Of a stretch of DNA of 64,000 nucleotides, positions 22,036 through 33,568 are shown in pieces. A program made the translations under genes and the position numbers. The stretch is from Macquaria australasica. Lineage: Eukaryota > Chordata > Actinopteri > Centrarchiformes > Percichthyidae. The notes under the pieces are model-generated. The model was not told where the DNA came from and made no database searches. It was given only the letters and a program-made list of their open reading frames with translations. The DNA lies in NCBI GenBank assembly GCA_005408345.1, contig SEMN01000088.1:620001-684000 (forward strand), in the 5' to 3' direction. Position 1 is the stretch's first letter. Each line of letters starts with the position of its first letter.

Positions 22036-23414
22036 AATTCTAGGTAACTAAAGCAAGGGTTGCCATAGCTGGAGGAAACAATGGAGAGTGACAGTTTTCA
22101 ACTATGTTATAATTATATCAAATTACTCTCAGTGTGAATAACCTGTGCTATATTATTTTCCCTTTTACAGCAGCTGGATGGAAGTTTAGGCAATAGAGGC
22201 TCTCAGGAAATGACGCTTATCTACATTTGAGTACCAGCATTTGTCCTACATTTTCAGAGCGTACACAGTGTACACAGTCTACCAGATGGTACTGTAAACA
22301 CATACTCCAGAATGTAAAATGTCACTCATAAAAGAGCCAGTGATGCATAATGTTACACTGTTATAAGCTGAGCTGTATTACTTTAACTAATTTCTCTGGC
22401 TGCTCTTATCCACCATGAAAATGTAGGCCTATCTGTTCAAAGTCATGAGATGCACTAGGCAGTGTATTCAGCCACCACCCACTTGGTGAATGGTGAGAAG
22501 GGGTGAGGATTGGGGCTTTTGGGGACATTACCCTGGGCTCCTTTTTTTTCCCCCTGCGCCCTGAGGACACAGCCACTGGTGGTGGAGGGAGGGAGGGAGG
22601 GAGGTTTCTCAGCCTTATCAGCAGGACAGCACCTAGCGCTCTAATCGCTGGGTCCCAGAGACAGCCGGAGGTAAAGGGAGAGTGGATGGGTGAGCAACAT
22701 CCAAGGAGAGAAAAAAGGAGGAGGAAGGAGAGAAGGAAAAAAAAGGCAATGTTTATACTGCTTAGGTTACATCAAATGACAGCTGCTTTACAGTTCAGTG
22801 CATAACTGAATAGAAATCCTTTTGGTGAGAAGAGACAAGTGCAGATTCTGTCCCACGGCACATTGTTGGTGATGAAATATGGAGACTTTGCAGTTGCATC
22901 CCAAGTCTCTTAGCAACCACAGCAGGTGCCATCTTGAAAGCATCCTTAAGAAGAGGCCTGAAAAGATAGTGGTGGTCTGAGTCTAGGTCTGTTCACTGAA
23001 GTGTCTTCAAATTAATGTTATGTCGTGATAAAGCTGACTGTCCTACCTTGCATCTGGTTATCTGTGCAGCATTGTGCTTGGGTTCGTGTTGGCATGAAAT
23101 GGCTTGGCCTGTAGAAAGGGGGGCTAACATAAGATTGTGTGGGTTGATCTGTAGTGTTGACGAGAGCCATACAGAACAAACAAAGGACACAGAGTAGAAT
23201 TTGCAGCACTAGTCAGAGCAGATAGCCCTAGTGCTGGCAAACAACAAATGAAGTTCTCTCCTGCAACTATTTCAGGTTCTGTATGTGCTGGGTCTGTACT
23301 GATAAGCAGACATTTTTACTTTTGGGCTTGCTGTAGATGTACAAGTCCTAACCCTGCTCACTGCTGAGGTTCTTCAAATGCTACAAAACCGTATGCGTGA
23401 ATCAATTCGCATGC
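22036..23414. other. Non-coding DNA with a G-quadruplex motif
   Basis: Apart from the G3A repeat at 22587-22601 and a purine-rich stretch around 22670-22750, I see nothing definite. The open frame 22503-22805 is low complexity. Confidence 0.45.
22587..22601 (+). other. G-quadruplex candidate, (G3A)3G3
   Basis: Four GGG runs separated by single A bases make an ideal short-loop quadruplex consensus. It follows a GGTGGTGGA stretch. Confidence 0.75.
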
Positions 23415-23620
23415 TCCCGTACCAACAAGTCTTCCAAATTAAACAACAAAATATTTGTTTGTGAATGCCCTTTAAAACACAGAAGTGTTTTCTGATCAGA
23501 CGCCTGTATCGGCAGGACAACATAATTTCTCTGTCTTCCAAAACCGTTAAAAACACCCGACCTCCTTCCTATGCGGACTTTGTCGCTCTATATGATCACG
23601 TTACCTGACTTTGCTCATAT
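23415..23620 (+). repeat. Dispersed GGTTAGGG-family repeat, internally deleted copy 2
   Basis: It matches 8113-8240 (TTCCAAATTAAA, TGAATGCCCT, GGCAGGACAACATAATTTC) and then jumps to the CCGACCTCCT...GGACTTTGT block seen near 8520-8560. The central GGTTAGG region is missing. Confidence 0.7.
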
Positions 23621-23624
23621 TTTT

Positions 23625-25289
23625 AAGTTGAATTTAGTCTCTAAAGTCATACAAATACCAAATGAGAGGGATGTAGATTTAATAGTGCACTTTTCTAACT
23701 CTTCATGCAGGCCTGTGGAGAAAAAGCTTTTAACCTACATTCATTTAAAAAAAAAAATCTAACAGTTTTTATCACAGTCCGACTGCAACAGTCTTTTGGA
23801 GGACACAAATGAGAAAACATTTTTCTAGTTTACCTTTTGAATTGTGAATCATTACAGGAAAAGCAGCTTGATTCCCTACTGGCAGCATATTTTGTCAACC
23901 CTCCATGAGTTCGTAATACAATAAGGAAGTGCTACAGGCAGTAAATAATAGATTCATATTTTGTCAAAAAGCTTTGAAGCCGCCAGAATCCAGGTATGGT
24001 TGTAACCCCAGAGCGCAGTGTGATAGAGCACATGGTGTTCCATTCTCCACACTTGATTTACTGCTGTGACTGGTTTAAAAGAAAGACAATAGGATTGGTG
24101 CTATTGATAATTAGTTTTTAATGTGCCACACTCATCATGTCCAATTTCATGCCCCTTAGGCAGCTGATCACAGATTTAATCAACACATTATTGCTTGCTA
24201 TACTTAAACTGACTGGAGGGAGGGCTTCTCTCTGTACGTGTGTGTGTGTGTGTGCTGGTAGGAGTGTGAAGCAGACATAGTGTTAGCGTGTGTTTGTGTG
24301 ATCGAGGAGCGAGCGAGAGAGGTTGTCAGCATGTGCATCCATCCCAGCAACGTCCGTATTTGATAGACATTGAATATGTGTTCCAGGCCATTAACCAAGA
24401 GCTACGTTTGAAGATGACGTGCTTGAAAGCGTGTGGTCGTGCTGTGTTGAAGGAAGCCATTGTTATTATTGTGTTTCCAGTGAAGAGGAGAGTGTCCAGG
24501 CCTCCGTCACCTGATGAATACAGATGAAAGCAGGGCTGTTATGTCTGTTTTTTCGACCACTCTCATAACACCTGGGACTCTTACTTTTTTTTCTTTTCTT
24601 TTTTTTGTTACTATGTAAGGTTGGGTCATTTTTTAAAACGTGTTTTTGCTTTTTGGTGTGACCAAATGAAACATTGTTTTAAATTCATAGGTGTTAAAGG
24701 CCCTGTTCCATTGCAGCATATCAGTATATTCTTTTGATGCACTATTAGTGTGTATTATGCAATAAAAGATCTCTACTATATAGTTTTCTTTTGTGTAGTG
24801 ATTTTGGTGAGTTTGTTTGTCTGTACTTGGTCTAAAACAAGACATCCTAACAACTACTGTCATGTAATTTGGTGTGGATATTCAAGGTCGCACAAGATTA
24901 GTCCTCATGACTTTGGTGATACCTGACCATTTCTCTAGCACTGCAGGCAAAATATTCTTTGGTCAAATGGCCCTTTAGATCTAAAGTCCACACTGGGCTT
25001 TTAAATTTTTGTCTTGTTTCTTTGGTTAAACTTAGTTTGAGTGAGTGGGACCTCAGGCAGTCATACAAAGTTCAATCATAAAAAATACATTATTCAGAAG
25101 ACTCAGATCAATACAAACTATAGTTTTAGCACTAACCAACAATTAGCTCTTGTATAGAGCAGTGTCGTTTACTGTGTTTCCTTTTATTCATGGTTGAATT
25201 TGTTGTCTCTTTGGAGTATACTATGGCAATGTCATCTGTAACCCAAGAAATGGCTTAAAGGATAAGCCATTTATTGAGTTACAGATAAA
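23625..25289. other. Non-coding DNA with a TG tract and a repeat fragment
   Basis: It holds a short (TG)n at about 24237-24254 and a fragment of the ATTCATGG repeat family at 24845-24960. No exon is recognised. Confidence 0.45.
24845..24960 (+). repeat. Fragment of the ATTCATGG dispersed repeat
   Basis: The order ACAACTACTGTCATG, AATTTGGTGTGGATATTCA, CATGACTTTGGTGATACCTGA, TCTAGCACTGCAGG follows the same order as 17535-18070 and 42985-43205, with heavy divergence. Confidence 0.6.
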
Positions 25290-25540
25290 TGATTTAAACC
25301 TTAAAGGATGAGTCCCGTTTAATACAACTTGGGTCATATTTTTGTATTTTCTCTCTGTATGTGTGTATCATCATTACAACAAAATCTGACGAGGCAAGAA
25401 ACAAGACCAGTTAGATCATCGGACAGGTTGTAAACAAGCCAACAGTTTAGCCTAAACTACTTTATTTGGAGGTAAAACCCAAAGTGAGTGCACCACAAAA
25501 TGTATATTCTGATAGGAATGATGGCCAAAATAAGACCCAA
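25290..25540. repeat. Foldback MITE, ACTTGGGTC family, short copy
   Basis: The left end has ACTTGGGTCATATTTTTGTA. The right end at about 25510-25545 has its approximate inverse (GGCCAAAATAAGACCCAAGT). The interior phrase ATCGGACAGGTTGTAAACAAGCCAACAG...TTTAGCC matches the left arm of 45265-45850. A lone arm lies at 39008-39055. Confidence 0.65.
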
Positions 25541-25544
25541 GTAA

Positions 25545-26586
25545 TAAAAATAGAAGTATGCTTTAACTAGCTGGTAGTGTAAAATGTATATTATATTGTG
25601 TTTTGCTTTTGAGCAAAAGAAAAATGCGTCTTTCTTTGTATCATTTTTGCTGTCATTTATTTTTGTGCTTGACTGCTGCTGGTTTTTGCCTGATAAGAAC
25701 TTCACACATTGCTCTTGACCACTGCTCATTACAAAGATACTATATGTTGTCAGGCTAGAGAGTGAGTATAGAGGAAGAGGCAGAAAATGAACAGAAAAAG
25801 ACAGCTGGAGCCAGAAAGAGTAGTGGCTGTGTTTATCTTGAACTACATAACCCTCATGGCTGTGAGTCCAATGTAGAGAGAGACATTGGGAGGTAGTGGA
25901 GGCCTTCATTAAATGCAGCTCAGGCCCGGGTGAAACCCTGGTTAATGTCCCTATCATCTCTAGAGTGGTCTAGCTCTCTGTCCAAATGACTCATGTTTAA
26001 TGCATCTCTGCAGTCCTTGTCATTTAACCTCACCTCTAGAGGTTGTAGGTCAGGGTGGGATAGCAAAGGCTCCCATAAGACCCATAAGGGGCAAAGCGAC
26101 CATGCAGTTATTCTTCACCCGCTCTCCATTTACTTAACATGGGGAGAGCTGCTCCATGTCTTGCCTATTGCTATGTAATCTCCCCAAAGCAAAACCCCCT
26201 AACCCCATCACACTGCACAAACCTGAATTTGAGGGTGGTCTGGGTTGACTATATGGCTCTCTGAAACACTTTGTTACTCTGCTTCCCGTGTGCTACAGCT
26301 GAATGCTCAAGCAGGGGACAACTGATGCTATGCTGGGAGACTTAGCAGTTTACTCTTTGGGTGAGCACTCCAATTTATAGATTTGGTAAAAGTTTTTCAG
26401 GTGAGATTGAAGGCTGTCAAACTCCATCAACCTTAATGTTTTGTTGGAACTGCCAGAGATTGTATTCAAATTGCATGACTTTGAATTTGTCATGCTCATT
26501 AAACACTAAACAGTTTGACAATGAATACAGTATCTTGGAACTGAACGTAATTTCTATTTACGACGTGGTCGGACGACACGTGTGAC
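25545..26586. other. Non-coding DNA, nothing recognised
   Basis: A 166-codon minus-strand open frame covers 25457-25957. It begins inside the foldback element, is rich in AT-type codons and has no recognised domain, so I read it as chance. No other feature is seen. Confidence 0.45.
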
Positions 26587-26589
26587 CTA

Positions 26590-27040
26590 AGCTGTGTCTC
26601 AATTCAGGGGTTGCATCCTTCTAAGGATGTGGTCTATGAAGACGCGGCCTTCACAGCCCGCAAAGGCCGAACCGAGCGTTGTTAAATGAGACGGTCTGGT
26701 CTACGGAGGATTTCCTATTTGCATCACCAGCGTCATGAAGCGCCGCTCCTGTCGCCTAGCAACACTGACAGCTGCAGTTCAGGTTTCAGGTTTTTAAGGC
26801 CCCTTGGTTTTTTAACATTTGTATTGTTAGCTATTCAAGTGGGTTGAAACCCAATACTTAGGTATGGTCCGCGAAGGATACAGCCGTTGGATCCTCCAAA
26901 TTCAGGAAAAAAAGGCCGAATTCTTCTCGGTAGCATTTGAAGGAGCCTTCAAAATGGAACAGCCTTGTTGCACCGCTGTGACGCATTCTGTCTTCAAATG
27001 CAGCCTTTGAAGGATGCGGCCCCTGAATTGAGACGCAGCT
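26590..27040. mobile_element. 451-bp MITE with ~37-bp terminal inverted repeats
   Basis: The left end AGCTGTGTCTCAATTCAGGG and the inverse of the right end, AGCTGCGTCTCAATTCAGGG, agree with few mismatches over about 37 bases, continuing into GCATCCTTC. The trinucleotide CTA flanks both ends (26587-26589, 27041-27043). No transposase is encoded. The ends and the 3-bp duplication would suit a PIF/Harbinger-like non-autonomous element; a hAT relation cannot be excluded. A diverged relative of the left end lies near 37493-37530. Confidence 0.85.
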
Positions 27041-27043
27041 CTA

Positions 27044-27719
27044 GTCTGTTAAAAGCATACTGAGGTCTTTAAGCTTGCAGAGTTACATGTCCACGGATTT
27101 AGGAAAAGCAAATGAGCAACGATTCAACAAGATGCATCTTTACTACAAATGGGGCTGCGTAACAGGATGTAAAAGAGCTTAAATTGTACTCTTCGTTTCA
27201 CTTGATCTTCACGCTGCATTTTCCTCCAATTTTCTCTGCATACATGCAGACTGGCTCCCTCTCACTCCTCTTCTGCCTCACTTACACACACCCACTCAAT
27301 CTCTGCCTCTCTTTCTTGCTCTGGATAATGGTAATTAGAATATCACCATGATTGAAATTTGGCAAAAGTTGAAGAGGAAATAGGTTTTCTAATCAAAAGC
27401 TGCCTCGTAGCTGGAATCCTGATGCTTACTTGGCTGAAAAATGTTCTTCAACCATGGGGGCCTAAACGGATGCCAGACTGTATACTGAGGGCCAATGCTG
27501 CTCTTTTCCTGCAATGTTGTATTTCATGCAGATGTCCCAGTTGAGCTCGTTTTAGCAAGTTTTCTCCTATTTATTTAAAAGTGTGTGTTTTGCTGTCATT
27601 TTCATGATGGTCTAACATCCAGAGATGGTGTTATTTTATAGACCTTTGGCATGAAAATGAAGAGAAGAAGAAGAGAAGAGAATAAAGATATTAAATATTT
27701 GCACAAAATATGTTTTCAG
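27044..27719. other. Non-coding DNA, nothing recognised
   Basis: Short intron-like stretch between two repeats. No coding or RNA feature is seen. Confidence 0.45.
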
Positions 27720-28065
27720 TTTGACATTTTGGGAAATACAGTTATTCACTTTTTTGCACAGCATTCTCATGTCTGTCTGTTAAATATGAAGCTACAGCCA
27801 GCAGCCTGTCAGCTTAACTTAGCATAAAGACTGGAAGCAAGAGGAAACAGGTAGCCTGACTCTGTCCAAAGGTAAAAAAGAAATCCACCTTCAAGAACCT
27901 CCAAAGCTCACTAGTCAACACGTTATATCTAGTTTGTTTATTCCATACAAAAACCCAAGTTGTGGTTGTACGGGAGGGTTACGTGCTCGACTGTTTCTTG
28001 GCTGGGAGCAGTGACTTCCTGGAGTCTCTGCTGGTTGCCCGGCAACCTTACGCTTTTGCCTATGG
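27720..28065 (+). repeat. Abundant teleost repeat (TTTTGGGAAATAC ... TTGGCTGGGAGCAGTGACTTC)
   Basis: The phrase order TTTTGGGAAATACAGTTATTC, CATGTCTGTCTGTTAAATATG, GCTACAGCCAGCAGCC, TAGCATAAAGACTGGAAGCA, CTCTGTCCAAAGGTA, CACGTTATATCTAGTTTGTT and TTGGCTGGGAGCAGTGACTT matches a repeat I know as widespread in percomorph genes and introns. It has no coding capacity. Class assignment is uncertain. Confidence 0.7.
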
Positions 28066-28653
28066 TGTCATTTCTGTGTTGATACAGTACACACATTTAT
28101 TAACCTGAGCTGTTTCATTTGGCCAAACTATGCATGAACAGCAATAGCAATGTTATTATTATGGTGTGCTACAGAGTTTTGGGGTATCACTGTCTAAATG
28201 CTGTTTGTGAAAATAATATTTCAGGATATTTGTAATTCTTGTGGCATGATATTAGCCAAATATAGATGAAAGATATTAGCCCAAGATATCATCTTCTCAG
28301 TACTTGCAATCCACAACATTTTGGTGTTAACCTAAATGAAATGATGCTGATCAAAGTCTATTTATAGCCAAATGAATTTGCCTTTAAAGTTAAAACCTTA
28401 CTCTTAAACTTCAGCAACTGTCTGTTTCTCAGATCAGCTGTGTGGGGTCTTTTTATGGTTTTCTTTTTGTAGAGGGGAACAGCATGAATAACTTTGCATT
28501 CTTACCTGCCTTCTCCTGTACTTTACAAGCATGCACCTCTATGCACTGGCAAATGGGGGCGATTAAGTTTAAATGGGGCTTTGAATGCTAACCTCCCTTT
28601 CTGTTTTTTTCCCCCTCCCTTCTTCCCTTCCCACCTGTCCTCCTCCAACACAG
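28066..28653. other. Non-coding DNA leading into a strong 3' splice site
   Basis: No coding sequence. The last 66 bases carry a consensus branch point (CTAAC, 28588-28592), then a pyrimidine tract without any AG until CAG at 28651-28653. Confidence 0.5.
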
Positions 28654-28671
28654 GAGCTGCACAGGACCCAG
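28654..28671 (+). CDS. cadm1: Candidate 18-nt microexon of cadm1
   Basis: The exon would be GAGCTGCACAGGACCCAG, bounded by ACACAG and GTAAGA. Upstream lie CTAAC (branch A at 28591) and about 57 nearly pure pyrimidines with no intervening AG. The next sure exon (54579) needs one base from the previous exon; in that phase the microexon reads x-AAQDP and joins as V-VSQ, with x being Gly if the upstream exon ends in G. Being 18 nt, it can be included or skipped without a frameshift. It would lengthen the segment between signal-peptide cleavage and Ig1. From memory, CADM2 and CADM3 transcripts vary at this same junction. No transcript evidence is available here, and the first coding exon is not in view. 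Confidence 0.5.
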
Positions 28672-29593
28672 GTAAGACTTTTCCCACGTCTCTTTTCCTT
28701 CTCCTCAGCATATTCCAGCTTTCCAGCTTCTGTCTTATTTCAACACGTGCTTCCTCACAGCATCTAGTGTTTGTGTATTGCGTATGACCAATCCGCAATC
28801 TTTCCCCATTTCAGTTTCTCTCATTCTCTCTCACATTTAGATTTCTATCTGCCTCTCTCTTGCATTCTCCACAGTCAGTTTCTTCCAAAATCTCATGCTG
28901 CTGTCATTGCTCCTGACTGATCTTCAGTTGCTTACGAATGTTCTATATAGAGCTAGCTGTAGCATCCTGGGGACACTGCAGTTAACCAGATCTGCACAGA
29001 TTTCTTTCCAAAACAAAACAACATTTTCTCAAAATGACAAATAACAAAGACAACCACAGAATAGAAAATAAACTACATAATACAGGACAATGCATGAAAG
29101 TCCATCAGTGTGAGATAATAAATAGAATCAATATGATAAATACATGCATCATTTTAACCAGCTATTAAGTACTAAATAGTTCACAGGTTTTTTTCTTGAG
29201 ATATGAACGCTGCCTTTCAAATCGAGATTTGAATATTTGTAATAAACCTCTCATTCATTTAGAACATACCAAGCTGAACTATCATTTAAGTAATTTTTGG
29301 TAGCGAAACAAAGAGATGCAGAGTTTTGGCTGTAGACAACCAATGACAGCCACGTTTCTCTTCACATTCTGGTCTGCATGTTTGGACTTGCAGCAGCTTG
29401 AAAAGCACCGTGAAAAATCCAGGCAGCAGTTCTTTCTGGACCACCCATTCTAGGAGATGTTATAGAAATGCTGTGAAATGAGAGTTTGTACCTGTTGATC
29501 TGTCTTTCTTTTGTAACCAGTGGTAGCCCTAGCAACAAAAACATATCCATGTGTTCATGTAGGCTACTGTACGAACATATGGCACCAAATTAT

Positions 29594-29614
29594 CATTCAT
29601 TCATTCATTCATTC
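29594..29614. repeat. (ATTC)n microsatellite
   Basis: About five tandem CATT/ATTC units. Confidence 0.85.
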
Positions 29615-30794
29615 AAACCTTAATTTAAACCTCAAAAATCATTGAGGTGTCCCTCATTTGCAGTGATGTCGAGATACATAGAAATAGTATAGAGTTAAAC
29701 AAATCAAAGGAGTACAATACTCAGTGAAAACAATTGCACACTGAGGTAAGGTGATTTGAGATCATTGTCTTGAATTGTCACAAACAATGGCCAGTTTAAA
29801 AACTAATCTGTTCCTCTGAGTTTGTCCTTTCAACAGAAATACTAATACAAATATATTCCAGTCACTTCTACTTTGCTGTTCTTTTGATCACTGTAAAGCT
29901 ACTGTCAATTAAACTCAAAATTTCCTGCATATGTTTCCAATTAAAAGCCTGCCAGGACTGTGCACTTTGAAACATCTGTGCAGGAAGCGTTGAGTATCAT
30001 TAACAGTACTGTACTGCAAAGTGGAAGCTACGGAAATAAACCAGTGATTGACAACATGATCTTTTTCTGTTAAAAAGAGAAACTCAGAGCGACTCTGTCG
30101 TTGGAATTACTAGTAATGGAATTAAAAATATTCTAAATTTATCGGGCAACAGGTAAACATGAAGGAATTAAATATGATAATGTATAAAAATTTAAATATA
30201 ATTAAAACAAAAACAAACTTCATTTTCTGGTCAGAATGTGCTTCCATAGAAACCTTACGAGAAAAAAACTGTATGCTGTAAATCAAGTCGGGTTGCCTCT
30301 CTTGCTGCCTTCACTCCCCCTCTCCCCTGCCTCTCCTCTACCAAGCCTTTTAATCCAATTAGCAGTGCCAGCGCCAGTTATTTATATATACATGAATTAG
30401 AATTGAACAGTAAGAGATCCTCCCTTGGGGCTGATTGGATGGAGCCCAGTCCTTCACAGGCCTGTTCTCGGCCACAGACCTATGCTGCTGCCACCAAGCA
30501 GTGGTGGTCTCTGCAGCTGATTGCCAACAAAACAACAGAAACTCATAGCAACATGCTCTGCCAATTACAGTCATCATCTCATCTGACTTTAATGTGAAAA
30601 CCCAGTGAGTGCACGCTTTTTATCCTCAGCAGTGAAATACTTAGAAAATTTTGTTTAATTTCCTCGATGTTATCTTTTCTGAAACTGTCAAGACTAAAGA
30701 AATATTTGACTCATTCAAATTGGGACACTCTAATAAGCTGTCTTCTCAGTGTTCAGGTTCATCTTATGTTTCTGTTCCATTGCGTTGGACTGAA

Positions 30795-30863
30795 ATGGTA
30801 GACGTGCCAAATGAGTATGCAAGCTGGAAAATGGTAGACGTGCCAAATGAGTATGCAAGCTGC
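30795..30863 (+). repeat. 36-bp tandem duplication
   Basis: A unit starting ATGGTAGACGTGCC at 30795 is repeated at 30831, with about 34 identical bases before the copies part. The period is a multiple of three and both strands stay open across it, but the surrounding frames have no known domain. The near identity points to a recent slippage or duplication event. Confidence 0.9.
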
Positions 30864-33223
30864 CAAATATGGCTGTCTTACCCTTTTGAACTGCTTGCCA
30901 ATGATTGCAGAGCTTCAGAGGGTTAGAAAACGTCATGTCGCAATATTGGTAGCATAGCCGTTTAAAGCTTTTGAATACAGTGTGTTTGAAATTCATTTTT
31001 AGAAATGTTCAAAAGTTGGATTCATTATTGATGCCCTTTTTAGTCCAGTCACGTAGACGTTAATGTGTACAGTTGTTACTCTGCAAAGTTATACACTTAA
31101 AGGGTAATAATGAGGCAATTAAAGAACTTGATAAACATTCCAGACAGCATCTTTTGGCTTGAATAAATAGAAATCAACCCTAGGATTGCGTTAGCTTTTG
31201 ATTAATCTTCACTAATTCTCACTTTGGAATAAGAGCCCTCCTTGTTTGTCAGGTATTTTATAAGTATACAATAAATAAAACTGAAATAAAAAGTAAAAAA
31301 AATGACAAGATAGAAATCACATGTAACAGAACCAAAAATAAAAACCCTTTTTACTTTATGAATGTGTAGCCAATGCCAGTCTTGAATGCATGAGACGAGC
31401 TCCAGACCTCCATCTATGACGTGAAGTAAAATAAAAGCGTATTTACAATTATTAATAAAACAGCACACAGATGAGTGGCAAATGAAGTGTCTTAGAGAGG
31501 TATTAGGCTGCCGCAAACCTTCAGAACAGCATCAATATTCCTGTATTCTCCAAGTCTCTGGAACTCTGCTGGAAGGATGAACACCATTCTTCCAAAAGAT
31601 ATTCCCGCAATTGCTATTTTCATGATGCTGGTGGAGAGTGCTGTTTCACACGTCACTCCATAGGGAAGGCTGGATTATCAACCGGACAAAGTGAGTGACT
31701 GAGGGAGGGGCATATGTCACAATTTAATTTTCTGACTTTTTTGACTAAAATATAAATATATGGATTAAAAAAATAATAGATTAATTGCTAATGAAAAAAA
31801 ATTGCCCAGGGGGGTCAATGGCAAATCTTTGAGCAGGGCCCCCTACCATGGTTATTCTGGCCCTGTCCATAGGTTGTCATTAGATCTGGTGACTGTGTAG
31901 GCCAAAGCATATGATTCTCATCATTTTCGTGCTCACCAACCCAATCAGTGAGCCCTCGTGCACTGTATATGGAAGCATCGACATTCGTTAAGTTTCCCTA
32001 CTCATTTATTCAGATTTGTCCTTTAAATTATTGCCTGTTTGTACTTGTGCACTATACACGGTGAATACGTCAGGGCCCACAAACGGATCCCAGGTACCTT
32101 TTTAGATGTTCAGTGTGTGAGTGGCCCAACATTATGCACTTAGATTGATCAGAGAGATAATTGTGAATCCATCTACAAGCAATGGAAAATTGAAATTGAA
32201 AACAAGACTCATCAGCTGATCGTTCTCTATAGACAAAGTGCAAGACTTTAATAATAACATTTATTAACAGAGAAACACCAGAAAATGTACTTTGTCCTGC
32301 CTTAAACCGTCAGGCCAGAATAATAATATATTAGTAGAAGTAATATCAACTAAGGATTTAAGAAATTTAGGCTGAGCATGACGATTTGGAAATAGGTTAT
32401 TTCCTTCACTGGAGTAAACCAGTGCTAAAAATGGACCGTTTTTGAAAAAGAGAGGAAGAGCAAAATATTTGTTGTTGTTAAAGGTCACAGTGCTTTCTTA
32501 GCTGACCTGCCACTACAGACGGGGCTTCTCTTCTCCTGCGTGTGTTTGTTCTGTATGCCAATCAATAGAATGGAAGAGGAGAGGATGGAGGTGGGCTGAG
32601 GGATGCAGCAGTTAAACACAAGGAGTCTTATCCATGTGTGCACAGAGAGAGGCTGTTTTAAACACACACACACACACAGCTCAGATTAATGACTAAATCA
32701 ATCACACGCATACAATGTTTGCTTGTCACCCTGTGTGCTTTTCTTTTATAACACAGGTTCAATTTCCCAAGCTACTGAAGCTATATCAGCGTTTCCTCAG
32801 AATATGTATTCAGCAAGGTCATCTCTCACTGAACCAAGAACACTTCCCAACCACAGGATGTGCCTTTGCTATTGCAATGTCAATAGTCCCCAGTCCAATG
32901 CATTGCAATCTACATTTGTCAATACATGAGTTGCTTAGAGCTACACTGTGAGCTGAGGATGCACTTCATTCATTAAATACACCTGGTTTTGACTCGTGTT
33001 GACTCATAGATTTATTCAGGTAATAACTGGATGCATTTTGAATCTTGAAGCTCTCAATTAGTGAAATTGATAAATAAATAATAATTGCTACCGATAAAAC
33101 TGGTCAAGGTCAAAATTTAGACAGTTTGCCTGCCAGTTGTTAATTTAGCAATCCAAAAATGTCTCATTCAAAACTTCCATAGAAGGTATAGAGTCTATCA
33201 CCACCTCTTTATTATGACAGGAG

Positions 33224-33289
33224 GCTGAGAGTGAAGACAATTAATATAATCTAGAAGCTGAGGAAACTGCATGCTATAAAAGATTACGA
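33224..33289 (+). repeat. Left arm of a perfect 66-bp inverted repeat
   Basis: The arm starts GCTGAGAGTGAAGACAA and ends AAAGATTACGA. It is the exact reverse complement of 33503-33568, with no mismatch over 66 bases. The two arms are separated by 213 bases. Confidence 0.95.
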
Positions 33290-33502
33290 TTGAAATTAGA
33301 CTTTACAGGGAGCAGAGAGGTTGGACTCCCTGCTCTTGTCTGTAGTGAGGGGATGCACAGAGCTCAGTAAAAAGAGCTTTCATGTGGGCAGCTCCATCTG
33401 CTCGGGATGAACTACAAAGACAAAGTTAGAGGACATTGTGGGGGTGCAAATGGGCAAGTGCAATTATTTTACGGTATATTTTTATTTATTTGTTAATACA
33501 TG

Positions 33503-33568
33503 TCGTAATCTTTTATAGCATGCAGTTTCCTCAGCTTCTAGATTATATTAATTGTCTTCACTCTCAGC
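33503..33568 (-). repeat. Right arm of the perfect 66-bp inverted repeat
   Basis: It begins TCGTAATCTTTTATAGCATG and ends CTTCACTCTCAGC. Directly after it, at 33569, the AAGGATAAGGCT-family foldback resumes mid-arm, so this copy appears to interrupt or replace the outer end of that element. Confidence 0.95.

Larger units (their letters stand above)
28672..33223. other. Non-coding DNA with small repeats
   Basis: It contains (ATTC)n at 29594-29614 and a 36-bp tandem duplication at 30795-30863. The stretch near 30340-30600 has a less AT-rich, varied composition that could be a conserved non-coding element. No exon is recognised. Confidence 0.45.

Noticed and set aside
25457..25957. 166-codon minus-strand open frame
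   Set aside because: It starts within a foldback repeat, has AT-driven composition with no recognised domain, and no splice or promoter context. It is most likely chance.
28494..28798. Open frames on both strands around the microexon
   Set aside because: They arise from the long pyrimidine tract and its complement. Only the 18-nt spliced segment has a plausible coding role.
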